64,000 bases of DNA, taken from assembly GCA_023055355.1 (NCBI GenBank), contig JALJCS010000035.1, positions 5,897,501 to 5,961,500 of the forward strand, in the 5' to 3' direction. This DNA comes from Agelaius tricolor (Eukaryota > Chordata > Aves > Passeriformes > Icteridae). The position numbers and the translations under genes are program-made. How positions within the stretch are numbered: position 1 is the stretch's first letter; each line of letters begins with the position of its first letter. The notes under the pieces are model-generated. The model saw only the letters and a program-made list of their open reading frames with translations. It did no database searches and was not told the DNA's origin. Shown in pieces: positions 38,237-50,337 of this stretch.

Positions 38237-38370
38237 AGCTTTGATGACTTCATCTTTGCCTTCTTTGCTGTGGAAATGATCGTCAAAATGATTGCACTGG
38301 GGATTTTTGGGAAGAAATGCTACCTGGGAGACACATGGAACCGCCTGGACTTCTTCATCGTCATTGCAGG
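38237..38370 (+). CDS. CACNA1G: CACNA1G exon (probable exon 3): domain I S2 and S3
   Basis: This exon gives 44 residues plus two bases. It begins [18 protein letters not shown] and continues through [17 protein letters not shown] to LDFFIVIA. It covers S2, the short intracellular S2-S3 loop and most of S3 of the first voltage-sensor domain. The E of AVEM and the D of LDFF are the usual acidic counter-charges for S4 arginines in voltage sensors. The acceptor TTTTGCAG and donor GG|GTAGGT are clean. The dangling GG joins the first G of the next exon to form glycine, restoring the VIAGMLEYS order known for T-type channels. It differs from remembered human Cav3.1 only by conservative V/I changes. 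Confidence 0.96.
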
Positions 38371-39375
38371 GTAGGTCTGGGGAGGCAGGTCTCCTTCTTC
38401 CTGAGTCTCTCTGTTGTTATTTATGGCTCTGCTCAGCAAGCACTGGATTTGGGGGAGCAGCTGGTTTGTAGCAGTGAAGGCTGGGGGCTGGCTGGTGTTG
38501 ATTGTTGGCGTTGTCCATCCCAGCTTCCCAGCAGGGATCACTCCTGAGCTGCAGCCGCTCCTCTGGTGCTCTCAGTAGCTTGAGGGAGAGCTGATGCTCA
38601 GTACATGGGCAGAAGGGGGCAGGGTGACAAAAGTTGGTTGTGGTGGATTTTGACCAGCCTGGGGCTGGATACTGTGCTTGGCTCTCCTCCCTCCAGCTCA
38701 CCAAAGGTTTTCGTTTCCATGGTTGGAGTGGGCAGCTGGGAGTATGGAGGGCTGTGCCAGGAAGGATCATTCAATGAAACATGCACGATTTCCCTCATTA
38801 TTATACTTTTTTTTTATTATACTTTTTTGAGGGAAAGAGATTGAGTTTGCCTTTCTGAGTGTTTTCCTTTCAGAGGCACCTGGTTTGAATTAAAGGCTCT
38901 TCCAGCATCTGAGAGTCTCCTGGCAGAGGCTGGAAATACACATGGAAAGTCCTTGGCCACTGGCCACTGAGCTGAGTTTCTTTGATACACAAATTTCTTG
39001 CTGGCCCTTGCCTCCCCTCCCTGCCCCAAGACCCCCAAGACTTTTGGGAAAACAGCTGAGTTTTACCTCTTTTGATAGAGCTAGGGATCAAATTTACTAT
39101 ATTTTCTTGGAAAGAAGCAGAGGCCCCTCCCAGCTTGTTTGCCTGGCATGGGTTTGGTGTCCCAAAGAAGGGGCAGAAGCCCCTTCTTGTTTGGTCCAAG
39201 AAGGGACAACACCTTAATGAGTTTTGCTTATGGTCCATTGATGGCCTCACAGGGACATGGCCCATGCCTCTGCTAGTCAGCTGGGAGAAGTAAAACAGAG
39301 GTTCCAGGTCTCTCAGTGCATCCTTGGCTTGAAAAATTCATTGTTTCAGAGGTGAAAAGTTTCAGTGAGCTTCAG

Positions 39376-39609
39376 ACCCAAGAGCTGTATTTGTCCCCAT
39401 AAACCTGTCTTCTGCAGGAAGCGGCAACCTCCTACTTTCCAGCCCCACCAGCTTCTGGCTCCTCAGTTTAGGAGAAGGCTCGGGGTTTCCTCACCCAAGA
39501 GCTGTATTTGTCCCCATAAACCTGTCTTCTGCAGGAAGCCACAACCTCCTACTTTCCAGCCCCACCAGCTTCTGGCTCCTCAGTTTAGGAGAAGGCTCGG
39601 GGTTTCCTC
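39376..39609. repeat. 117-bp tandem duplication, two copies
   Basis: Copy 1 (39376-39492) and copy 2 (39493-39609) abut head to tail and differ at only two adjacent positions, GGCAACC versus CACAACC. Each copy starts ACCCAAGAGCTG and ends GGGGTTTCCTC. The period is exactly 39 codons, so one open frame runs through both copies, but the peptide is not recognised. The near-identity points to a recent duplication. Confidence 0.95.
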
Positions 39610-42383
39610 CTGAAATGTCTGAGCAATGTTAGGAACAGCAGTGATGGGATGCTGGACAAGAGGGAGCCACAGGTCCAATCAGGTCTGGTAGGGTTGTAGA
39701 CACCAGCAGCACATCCAAGGGCTGGAGCTTGCCAAGCCACCTTTATTTCTTCTCGTTTATTATGTCTTGTAATGGAATTAATTGTGATGAAGAGCCCAAC
39801 CCAAGCAAGGCCTGACATCCCATCCTGGGAAGCATGGTCACAGATGCTGGGCTGTTCCCAACTTCACTGTGCCAGCTTACCCTCCCAGCCTGGTCCTGCC
39901 TTTACCTGTTGATCTTCCCAAACCTTTGGAGCCAGACTTATCCCTGATGTCATTCTGTGGGGACCCACCATGATGGGACCTCACTCTAGAGGGACACCAG
40001 CCGGGACCATCCTTATTCCTATGCCAAAATATCACACTTCTCTTTGCTTAAGCAAAGAAATCTCTGCATAGCTGCTGCACCTGGCCAGGTGTTTGCACAT
40101 GTGAGAGTTATCTCCTTCCTGGGCAGAGCTGCATCGTGGCACAAATCCCCCCTGCAGCAGCTGCTCCCCCATCCCCATCATGCAGAGACATTTTTTTGCT
40201 GCAGAGGATTTTGCAGCATGGTAGCCTGACCCTCTCGTGCCTTCTGCCAGATCAGCTTTGCTTCTCACTAAGTGATGGCTCTTTCCTCCATGTGCATGAA
40301 CTGTTCCCATCTGGGCCCCGTCAAAACCAATTCAGCTGGCAAAGGACCTAACTGGATTTAAATACAAAGCAGAGCCTCTCCTCCTCCAGCACTGACTTTG
40401 TCTGCTCCCTTTTGTGCCCTTTTGCTCTCTTCCAATCCTAGCCCATCCATCCTGGCGTGCTGCATCCTACTTGAAGCATTGCTGCAGTCCTGGGGAGCCT
40501 GCTGAGGGCCAGGGAAAGCTAAAGGGGCTGCAGGAATGGGACACTACTGAAGCAGAGAAAAAAAAAAAAAAAGACTCAAGCCCTTAGTAGACCTAAGATA
40601 TAGGTAAAAAACACTACAGTGTTTTTGCCTAAGTGCTGCAGGGTCAAATCCCAACTAGACAGAGGGAAATTCCTCAGGTAGCCCTTAGTGCAACTCTTCG
40701 GTTCCCAGATGGGGCAAACCACCCCAACGAGTGCCCAGCCCATGGTGCTTACAGCAGAGCACAGGAGCAAGGGATGAGCTGAGCTCTGCATGGAGGAGTT
40801 CTGCATCTGAGCAGGTGTCAGGAAAGAAGCCAGAGCCAAACTGGGGTCCTGGAGAGTGTGTGCCAGGGCAATCCTCAAAACCCAACTGTGTTTTCTTAGA
40901 TACCAAATAAAGCAAGTCATGTTTTTAATGGAGGTCTCACATAAGGGCCTCAACCAGATTCCCCAGTGAAATTCCAGGGGAGGAGACTGAAGTTTTCCTG
41001 GGGTCCTGGTGACCACAATGAAACAATTCTGTTTCTGCATTCACATTTTTTCTCTGCCCTTTAAGACAGAGACATGGGAGGAGAGAAGCAGCAGCACAGT
41101 GTGAGAGCTCCCCAGCACCTAGCAGGACCCTGAGCTCCAGCTCTTCTGCTTTCCTTGCCACTTCCTTTCTCATGGGCTGCAGAAAGTGATGTCAGGGGAG
41201 AAGAGAAGCAGCAAACTATATCTGTAGGGCTTTGGGTGGGGAAAGCATGTAATACTGGGACTGTACACTCCCACGGGCACGGCATCCATAGAAATCCTTC
41301 CCAGCCACCACCAGTTTAGAACAGGCTTCAACCCACACTGCTCTCCCCTGCTGCCCCTCTCCCCCCAAAAGTCCCAACTTATAGCATTTCAGCTTCCCCA
41401 TTCTCTGAGAACTTTCTAGATCTGAGAGGGGTTATCATTGTGGAAGAAGGCTTTTTGTGCATTTTTTCTCCAAATCTCCCTCCCTCTTGTAGTTCTGGGA
41501 GAGCCTCTTGGATGCTGTCCTTGCTCCTGCTGGCCACTTCTGTGGGATGCCATTAAGTGCTTCTCATCTCTGTTAAACTGTCCAGACCAATCTCATGAAC
41601 TCATGGAGTGCAAATGACTTCTTTGTGACAATGTAATGCAATTAGTGCTAATTATAGAGTGTGTAATGTCTGCAACACATCTCTGTAATTACAGTAAAAC
41701 TTGCCGGAGATGAGAATAGTGCTGTATTATCAAAACTCTGCTTAGGGAAACATGGCTTAGGCTGGAGGTTACAGAGTTGCGTGGGGAAAAAGGGGAGGGA
41801 AAAAAAGTGATGAATGGCATAATTATGTTGCATTATTTTTAGAGGAGGGCATTTGGGGAGTTTGCTTGTGAGAGAATACTTCTTTGAAGGTTAAAAGGCA
41901 TTGCAAGCAGCTCTTGCCCTCTAAAGATTATTAGATATCATTCTGACCTCTCCCAGCATAAGACACAGATGTACTGGGGATGGATGCTTGTTTGCGTCCC
42001 AAAATATGCAGAAGTGGTTTTGGTTTAATGCTGACTGGGGCTTGGGCTGGGAAGCCAGAGCTGTGGGATGGAGATGTGCCCTGACTTGGTGTTTCCCTGG
42101 TCACTGCAGGACCCAGCATCTACTATCCTCCCAGCAGGGCACAGGAGCACCTTCTCTGCTCAGGCTGTGGGAAGAGGATAGCCACAGACTGAGGTCTCTC
42201 TTCTGCTCAGCTGGAGCCAGCCCTAGCCCCACACTTTGCTGCAGTCCCAGCAGCTTGCAGGAACACAGCTTGTTCTGGCTTTGTTCAGATAAGGACTTCC
42301 ATGACCTCTGCATTCATGTAAATCGAAATGGACTTTAAGCCATCCTCATCAAAAAACCCCATGGTGTGATTTTGGAGTTATCC

Positions 42384-42464
42384 TGTGCAGGGCCAGGAGC
42401 TAGGCTTTGATCTTTGTGGTTCCCTTCCAGCTTAGGAGATTTTATGATTCTATTCTATGATTCT
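42384..42464 (+). mobile_element. CR1 LINE 3' end
   Basis: The stretch reads GTGCAGGGCCAGGAGCTAGG, then a TGATCTTTGTGG-TTCCCTTCCAGCT block. It closes with the octamer-like tail TTTTATGATTCTATTCTATGATTCT, interrupted here only by natural drift. This order is the known 3' untranslated end of chicken-type CR1 retroposons, whose hallmark is a short tandem ATTCTATG-type tail. It is a 5'-truncated copy, as most CR1 insertions are, in the same orientation as CACNA1G. Confidence 0.85.
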
Positions 42465-45400
42465 AACCCCAAAACAACAAAAACCCCTAATGGTTTATTG
42501 TTTTCCTGTGAGAGAGCTTTACACCAGGGGATAATTTGGAGCTGTCAGAGCTCATGGGATTCCTCTCTGCCTTCCTGTGCCCACATTCTGCTCCCCACCG
42601 AGCAGGGCTGTGCATCATCCCCTGTTTGAGCTGTGTGGGTCTGTGGTTACTCCAGGCTCAGTCAGTTGCTTGGCCAAGACTGAGGAGCCCTGTTTGTGCT
42701 TTGCTCATTGGAATGGTAACAAGCCTCTTCAAAGACTTTGTAGGAAAGTTAAACACTTCTGGAATATTTTGCTTACGATTGAAGAGGAGCTGGGGCTGGA
42801 AGTGGTTGGCAGGCTGCTTAATTCAGGAACAGACAACACTCCTTTCTCTCTTTGCTTCCTGAACATTTCTAATGTTTGTTATGATATTTTTTCTCTCTCT
42901 GTGGAAGGCTGTATTAAACAGGGAGCTCCACTGAAGCCTTCATAAACAACCTTAAGGATATCTTTCTCCCTCCTGGTTTTGAGCATTGAATTTCAGGGAT
43001 GAAATAGGCTGCAGGAAGCCCTGTTGTGTTCACAGGTGACAGGAGAGAAAGGGATGACACAGCCCCCACTCCATCCCTGCTCCATTTAAATATGGATGGG
43101 GTCTGAAAAACTCTTTAGCTCAGAAATTGGAAGGAGGGCTATGGTGCCAGATGGGTTTCTGCAGGGAACTGTGATCCCATAGCTGCAGCAGCCAGAGCAA
43201 GATTCCTGCTGGGTGCTCTTGGTGAAGCTTCCAGCATGTTGCCTTCATCCCACAGCGCCAGATCGCTCCACAGGCAGGCAGGGCTCCTCTGAAGGGTGTT
43301 TTAGCTGAACAAGGCTGATCAAGGGGCTGTTTCAGCTCCCTGGTTCAGATATGGGGAAGAAAGAGCTGATGTGGGACTGCCTACAGGAGCCCCTGCTGCA
43401 GGCTCCCACTGCAAAGGCTGATTTTCCCCATATATTAGTCTTTCATCCCTTAAAAACAAAACTCACAGGGAGGTGGGATGAATGTTGCTTTTTCATTCCC
43501 TCTGCCTCTGTTGAGCTGTCTTGGCAGCACAAGAGGATGTGGCAGCAGTGCCCTCTGTGCTGCCTGGGCACCCCGAGCGAGCACCGGGGTGTAATTGCCC
43601 ATGTAAGAGGCTGATTTGCACACACAATTACCCAATGTGCAGCCACTGCCACAGCCCCTCTGGGCCACAGGGAAAGCTGCACCAAACCTTCTTCCAGGAG
43701 CCTGGCCCTCTCCTGGGCTTTCCAGGATGGATATGAGTGTCCTGGAAACTGGGAGCCTCCTCCATGGCCTCACTGTGTCCTGAATAATCCCAAATTAGGT
43801 GCTTTGTGCTCTGAGCAGAAGTGAAGTGCCAGAACATCAAGCCAATACTTGTCATCATGAACCTCCAGGACTTCAATATCTGGGGCTGAGCTGTGCAATT
43901 TAATGTTTTAAGTTACTTTTGGTTGGATAAAGGGTAGCCAAGACCTGGGCACAGATGAAATCCATTGGCTGTGGATGCTCCGTGCTGCCTTCCCACAACC
44001 TTTGGAGCAAAGCATCCCGAACAAGCTGCATCCCTGACTCACAGAAACCTGCTGGGTAAAAGAAAGCACTCAGCAGTCTCCCTCGCAGCTGAGCTGACTC
44101 AAGTCCACCTGTGAAAAGCCTGGAGGTTTTTTTTAAGTTTTAGGACTTTTAAAAGGTAATTCTTTAGTTTCTTTCGGTTCTTCAGCTGAACTTGCTGCTG
44201 CTTCAAAAGCCTCATTAGTCAAGTGTCCTGGCTGGGACACATGGTGCAGCCAGATCCAGCAGGCTGCAGGGTTCATGCTCTCTGTGTGCTATTCTTTTTC
44301 TTCTGTTCAGCTTGATTGAAATGAGTATTTTTAAAATTAAGCAACACCCACGAATGCGGTGAGACTTGCAAGGCTCCAAACGTAGCCACTGAGTGAAAGC
44401 AGAGCACAGCTAAGCTGGCAAGAGCTGGGGGAATTTTCATTCCAGCTTTCTGAAGATACACCACCTAAATTATTTCTCCTTGTCTTTTCCAACACCGATG
44501 GCTTAATATCACCCGCTGATGGCTGTGCTTTGTAGATAAAGGGTGTCTATATGCCCAGTTTTGGAAGCTTTTTAACGCTGAATAAATCTCAGCCTATCTC
44601 TCCCCGGCAGTGCAGGGCTCTGAGTGTGTAGGGGGTGGGCAGCTCTCGGGGGTGGCCCTGCCTGCAGCCACTGCTGCTTTGCTACCAGTTCCTTGTGTGA
44701 CCTTGGTCACATCCCCTGGTTGTGCAGCACCCCCAGCACCCAGCTGTGAAAGGGGAGAGTTCAGGCTTTCCTTGGAAAGTACCCTCAGCAGAAACTCTCT
44801 GTGTGACTCTGCTGGGTTTTCACAACATTCTACTTACTGAGCAGGATTAATCCTGGAGATGGGAGCAGAGTCAGAGCTGAGAGCAGGGTGCTTCAGAGAT
44901 GCAATGCTGGCTAGGTGTGGGAAGGACTTTGCTGGAATTTCTGTGCTCTGTTAGGGACTCTGGATAAGCAGAGCCCCTTGAACCCTCTCTGTGATGCCCT
45001 GAGCATCACTTTTGAAAGCCCTTTGCCTCAGGGTTGCTGCCTGGCATTGCACTCAGGCAATCCTTCCTGGTGCATTGGGTTTTACAGGAGAGAAACCCCA
45101 GCATGATCCAACTCACTGTCTCCAGGTGGAATAGGAATGAATTTCTCCTTCCTGGTCCATCTTGAGCCATCCTTGTTGCCTGTCAGCTGAGCTCTGGGAG
45201 TTTTCCTGCTTGGAGAAGCATTTGCCAAAGGTTTGCATCAGCTCCCTCTCTGCCTCCCACTAGCAGCCCGTTGTATGTCTGGCTTTGCAGATGCTCCACT
45301 TTTATTCTTAGAAAGTCCTAAATATTTCCGCTTTCCTTCTGAATAACTCCAGCGATCGGGGGTTGCTAATCACCCTGACGAGCTGTGAATCCATCCTATT

Positions 45401-46525
45401 TAATGCTGAGTTTCTTTCTGAGCCTTTAATTTGGCTGGGCACCAGGTTGGTGGCAGCGGTGCTGACAGGCATCGTGCCTTTCCCTCTGAGCAGAGATGAC
45501 ATTTGAATTGAAGCTTCATCAGGAGCCTTTTACACTGCAGATTTCCAATGCATAAATGCTATATATGCTGGTAAATGTACCTGTCACCTCACCAGCTGGT
45601 GACATCCTGACATTTGCTCTCCCTGAGTATCTTCCCTTGCCAGGGATGTGGATTGATTCTTCCTGTGTTTCCGCTTGCCTTGGGAAGTGACCTTAGAGCT
45701 GGGGACTGGTGGTGTTCTCACTGGACTTGCTCTTTAGTGACTGAGCTTTACTGACATTCTTTTCTCTAATACTGAGTTTTCTCAAGGCACTTGAGAGAGG
45801 TTATCAGCAAGGTGTGGACCCTGTAGTCTGTGTCTGGGGCTGAGCTTGGCAGTGCTGTAACACCAGTTCTGGTAGCAGTGCCCAACAGCATAGGCAGGAG
45901 ACCACCTTCTTGCTCTTGGTCTTGGTGTTCAAGTGTTTGCTTAAGCCTCTGGGTTGTTGTTTGGCTTGTTCCTTTAAATTTGGCATAATAATTTTTCTTT
46001 AATAAGTTAAATCAAAATGTATTTTACAGCACATCCTTTGCAGCTTACAAGCACTCACATCTCTGTAAGTGCGTCTGGAGCTGTCATTAATCAGAAAATG
46101 ATTTGTCTTGGTGCATTTAACCATGTGCTGCTCTGAATTTTGCTGGCAGCCTCTGTTTTAATAATGGATGAAAGAAAAGCTGTATGTTTGATATGGGCTT
46201 TTTACCTGAATTTTGCCAACAACACAGAAATCTTTTTGAACAGCAAGTGAAACTTGACAGCAATGAAACCACTGCCCCTCTCCTCACCTTAGCCAAAGCT
46301 TGCCCAATGCAAGGAGTCCTGTGCACTGAGGAAGGGACTGGTTTTCTATTCCCAGGTCAGGTGGGATTTTGTGAATACATTGCATTCCTTTCTGGTTAGG
46401 GGCTGAGAACAAATTCATAGTATCCATATGTGCATGTCCAACCTCCTGGGACTGTCCCATTGCTGTGGGGGTCAGCTAAGCAGAGAGGAATATGTTGAGG
46501 TTATTTTAAACATAGATATGGCTTG

Positions 46526-46545
46526 ATCATCATCATCATCATCAT
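46526..46545. repeat. (ATC)n trinucleotide tract
   Basis: Six to seven uninterrupted ATC units, in the intron within S3. Simple repeat. Confidence 0.9.
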
Positions 46546-46909
46546 TCTCATTAGAGCCTATCAGGTAAAGCCTCACTGCATTAAACATGGAGTTGTTTAT
46601 ATGGGGGCTGGAAGGGGAGCCTTCTCAACCCTGGGACACCCCTCACCTGCTGGGGTCCAGGAGGGAGGAGAGGGGGTTTGGCTGATCGCAGCAAGAGCAG
46701 AAGCCTCCAGTGTGCTGCAGCCGTGGCAAGCCTAACACAGCATGGATGGATCCTGCAGGAGTTCCAGCAGGGAGGAAAGGGACAGCACTGATGCCTTGGT
46801 GCAAGGATCAAAACCTCTTCCAGAAACTTGATGCCTAGTCAGGTGAGATTAATTCAGACCAGGGGAAGTGTGGAGGAAGGTTGTGACTGAGAAACAGAGA
46901 GCCTGTCTG

Positions 46910-47150
46910 TGAGATGGGGCTGGAAGAACTTGATTTGTTTGACTTTGCAAAATCAAGGCTGAGAGAAGATGTGCTTTGTCCTCCGTAAATACATGGGTGA
47001 GTAAACACCAGGGACAAATAACAGCTGGAGAAGCTACTTTAAAGACAGTGCTGCTGTAGGAACAAATGGATATGAGCTTGTCCTGAATACATTCAAACTG
47101 GAAGTTAGGCTTCTAGCCGTTAGAGTTGGAGGGAGGGAACCACCCAGCTT
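46910..47150 (+). mobile_element. Degraded CR1 LINE fragment (end of ORF2)
   Basis: Blocks such as GGCTGGAAGAACTTGATTTG, GCAAAATCAAGGCTGAGAG, AAATACATGGGTGAGTAAACA and GGAACAAATGGATATGAGCT appear in the order found at the C-terminal end of CR1-family ORF2. In intact elements that end encodes peptides like LEELGLF, AKRRLRGD and RTNGYKL. Frameshifts and stops are present, so the copy is dead. The exact subfamily and ends cannot be fixed by eye. Confidence 0.7.
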
Positions 47151-47833
47151 GTTTGGAGATGGGACTTTTGGAAGAGATTAATATGCTGTGGTTGCCTGTG
47201 GTAGTGGGAGCCTGACTGTCCAGGGAGCCTCAGGGCTGTCTTTCTTACCTTTGCCTGGCTCTGCCTCTTCAAGAATATTATGGGCAGAGCTCTTGGATCT
47301 TCCCACAGCCAGAGAGCAAAATCCTGGAGGTGTTGTGACTGATGACTCTGTTGTGCTTGAGCAAAGGTGCCATGAGAAGAATGAGAGGTGCTGGGGCACC
47401 CCAGGAACTTGCAGCCATCCAGGTGCATCCTTAGACTAAGTCCTGTGAATGTTGCTCCTCTATCTCCTGAGCTGGGGAATAACCCTGCCAGACAGTGGGA
47501 GCACTGGGAGGTTCCTAGGTCCATGTTGGCCCCATTTTTTTGACTGCAAGTGTCACCAGTTTTGGTCCCACCTGCCAAGGGTGTCTGCTGAGCAGAGACA
47601 GCAGAGCTCAGTGTCCTGTGCTGATCATCTCCTGTGTCCCACAGAGGGTTCTGCACCAGAAGATGTTCTTCCTTTCTGGACTGTGGTGGTGCTCAGCACA
47701 ACAAACTCAGATTCATTACAGTATCTGTAAAATTGATAAAAGCAGGGCTATGCCTGGAAATTTCCTTTCTGGAATGTGCAGGGACTTTCAGAAGCTTCTG
47801 CCTGGCCCTGTGCAAAAACAGTAACCAAAGTGG

Positions 47834-47868
47834 AAGATAGAGAGAGAGAGAGATAGAGAGGGAGAGAT
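47834..47868. repeat. (GA)n-rich tract
   Basis: GATAGAGAGAGAGAGATAGAG-type dinucleotide repeat, about 230 bases before the S3-S4 exon. Confidence 0.9.
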
Positions 47869-48093
47869 CTGTGGCTGTGTGAGCTGGTGTATCACATTCC
47901 CCCTCACTGACTTTATCCTGACATGCAAACAAGCCTTAATTAATTCCTCGGGCAAACTTTCCTGATGGGAGAGATGCACTAACAAGTCCCTCTGTGAGTG
48001 GTTGGCATTTAATGTTTGCTTTATAATGTTTGATAATCTAACATTTCTCCACTGGATCCATGACACTCCTCCGTGGTTTTGTGTCTTTCTCAG

Positions 48094-48191
48094 GATGCTG
48101 GAGTATTCCCTGGACCTGCAGAATGTCAGCTTCTCAGCCGTCCGCACTGTTCGAGTCCTGCGGCCACTCAGGGCCATTAACAGGGTCCCCA
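48094..48191 (+). CDS. CACNA1G: CACNA1G exon (probable exon 4): domain I S3 end and S4
   Basis: This exon encodes the end of S3 (MLEYSLDLQ), a very short S3-S4 linker with an NVS glycosylation sequon, and the S4 voltage-sensing helix [19 protein letters not shown]. Arginines fall at every third position within it (R-x-x-R-x-x-R-x-x-R), the pattern that moves with membrane potential. Both ends are split codons: G completes Gly from the previous exon, and the last A joins GT of the next exon to make Ser. The acceptor TTTCTCAG and donor CCCA|GTAAGT are strong. The residues agree with remembered mammalian Cav3.1. Confidence 0.96.
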
Positions 48192-50177
48192 GTAAGTCAG
48201 ATCCTTGTTCCTCACTGTTGGGGCCAGCTGTCTGGATCCATGCCCCAAAGATGAGAGGGCAAACCCAGATGCTTTGCATCACAGCTGAAACATTTGCCCA
48301 AGGCTTGCAGTGCTGGGTACTACCACCACTGTCTGGGTTCCTTTTGACACCTGTGGCATCAGAGATGAGTCAATGAGTTATCCAGGACTGTCTTCAAACA
48401 CTTTCCTTTCTCATCTGGAGAGGGTCTGAGGAGTCTGCTAAAGAGCTGCAGGTGATAGGGATTGACTGAGCCAACAGCCTTTGCCAGGCAGTGCAGGCAG
48501 CGGGGTCTGAGCCATGCTGGTTCCACCCTCCCTGGGATACTCCATCCTTCCCTGGAGAAATTGGGGTGAGGAACTCTTGTTGTGCCTGAAGATAGTGCTC
48601 TGGGAGGTGCTGAAGACTCCAGAGCTGGTTCTTACAGCCCAAACCCCCAGCATCTCCAAAGCAGACCTGGGTGGGATGGGCAGTGACTCTTCAGTCCTGG
48701 TGTATCAGGTCATGGACAAGGGCCTCAGCCCTGCTTTAAGCAGCAGTGAGTGGCATTGCCTGCTGCTGCATGGCAGCCCTGCCCCACATGGCACTGGCCA
48801 TCACAAACCCTCCCACTGCCCCATGCTGGGCAAATCCCAGTGCTCCATGAGGCACTGAGCACAGTCCCTCTCAGATGCTGTATGAATCAGGTATGGTAAG
48901 TATAAGTGCAACTGCACCAGAAGCATTCCTTGTCCATCCTGGTCCAACAATCCTGGTCATCAAATCCAGTACTGTTTTAGTCAAATTAAATCCAAGTCTG
49001 CACTCCCCTATCTGAACTGGCCCAATACATTGATGAGAACTAATCAGCTTCAGTTGTCTATGCTGATGCTGGAAGTGCCTGGGTTCTATTTATTTTCCTG
49101 CTCCTGACTCTTGAACTTAATCTGGCTGTGCTGCTGATGTTTCAATCATTACAGAAGCTTCAGAATCCTGTTTGAAGTGGTTGTTTGTTTTTTTTTTTTT
49201 TCTTATCCCCACCACTGAACTGGTGGGCAGCTGAATTTATCCACCACTGTCTAACTGGGGATGTAATTCACTTAATGTGTTTTGAAATCCTGGGTAATTT
49301 ATCTTTTCTTGTCTGCAATGTAGTTACAGTGGGATAGAAATGCAAGGAATGAAAAATAAAAAATGAGCTTTGTTTGATGATCAATGCAATAACCACAAAG
49401 TAATTTTAGTTAATTAGGAGTTGATGCAAGGTGGTTGTTCCTGGTAAAAGAGTAGAAGAAAAACCCTGAGAGAGGAGGTGACAGCATCAGGATAAGAGAA
49501 AAAAGTCTTCCTGAAGTATCAAAGTAAAGGGTGCAACAGTAAAGCTTTCTTTAGATAAAAGTCAATATAAGCAAGTGAGAGAGTGCAGAACATGGGGAAA
49601 GAAAGAGAGTGAGAGATGAGCAGAATATTACACAGATGTCAGATGAAATAAATTTTTTGTCTGTAAATGTCAAGTTGAAGTCACCATCAATTTGTCCTTG
49701 TTACAGAACTGGCTGTTCCTGAACTTGTGAAAATTAACTGCCAGAGAGAGTCCTGTATTTTAAGGAAGAGAGGGCATTTAGGGTTGATGAGGGGAAATAG
49801 GGAGGGAAGGGAATTTTGAAATATACTGAGTGGAGAAAGAAATACAATTGAGCAAAAGAGAGCATCAGAATTTAATCTGAGGGAAGAAAGGAAACATAGT
49901 TGCTAGAAAACTTCAGAGAAGAGGACTTGAGGAGCAGGGAAGGTAGGTCTGGTGTCCAGGGGCAAGGCATGAATGAAAGAGCTTGTTCCAGAGGCTCTGG
50001 GGGGAAGCTAAAGGGGATGGGAAGCTGTGACTGTTCACAAGCCACATGTGGATGATGAGGATAGGAGGAAAATAATAGAAGGAAATACAGGTGTAAAAGT
50101 ATCAGTGGGAAGGAAAAGGTCAGGAGGACATAGCTGCAGCAAGAAAATTCAACATAAACTTTTCTCCTTTGCCTCAG
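48192..50177 (+). other. Intron after domain I S4 (about 2.0 kb)
   Basis: Starts GTAAGT and ends TTTGCCTCAG; phase 1. It contains a T-run (about 49183-49201). From about 49320 to 50150 the plus strand is strikingly purine-rich (GAAAGAAAGAGAG-type sequence) with no recognised element. No further exon was found. Confidence 0.9.
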
Positions 50178-50337
50178 GTATGCGCATCCTGGTGACACTG
50201 CTTTTGGACACACTGCCCATGCTGGGGAACGTCCTCCTCCTCTGCTTCTTCGTCTTCTTCATCTTCGGCATTGTGGGAGTCCAGCTGTGGGCAGGTTTGC
50301 TCAGGAACCGCTGCTTCCTCCCTGAGAACTTCAGCAT
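50178..50337 (+). CDS. CACNA1G: CACNA1G exon (probable exon 5): domain I S4-S5 linker and S5
   Basis: Two bases, 52 residues and two bases. The exon opens [15 protein letters not shown], the S4-S5 linker that couples voltage sensor to pore. It continues with the hydrophobic S5 helix ([21 protein letters not shown]) and the start of the extracellular pore turret ([13 protein letters not shown], with the sequon NFS). The acceptor GCCTCAG|GT and donor AT|GTGAGT keep the frame. The split codon AT+C gives Ile where human Cav3.1 has Leu. The ATGTGAGT context means an AUG spans the donor; it is not a start codon. Confidence 0.96.

Larger units (their letters stand above)
38371..48093 (+). other. Intron within domain I S3 (about 9.7 kb)
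   Basis: This phase-2 intron begins GTAGGT and ends TTTCTCAG. It contains a perfect-period 117-bp tandem duplication (39376-39609), a CR1 3' end (42384-42464), a second CR1 fragment (about 46910-47150), an ATC trinucleotide tract (46526-46545), a GA-rich tract (47834-47868) and a cluster of TAATTA-type motifs near 41630-41700. No additional exon with channel homology was found, and the flanking exons join in frame without one. Confidence 0.9.

Noticed and set aside
44686..44735. TTGTGTGACCTTGGTCACAT, similar to the MIR core
   Set aside because: Only about 15 bases agree and the neighbouring MIR blocks are missing, which is too short to call an element.
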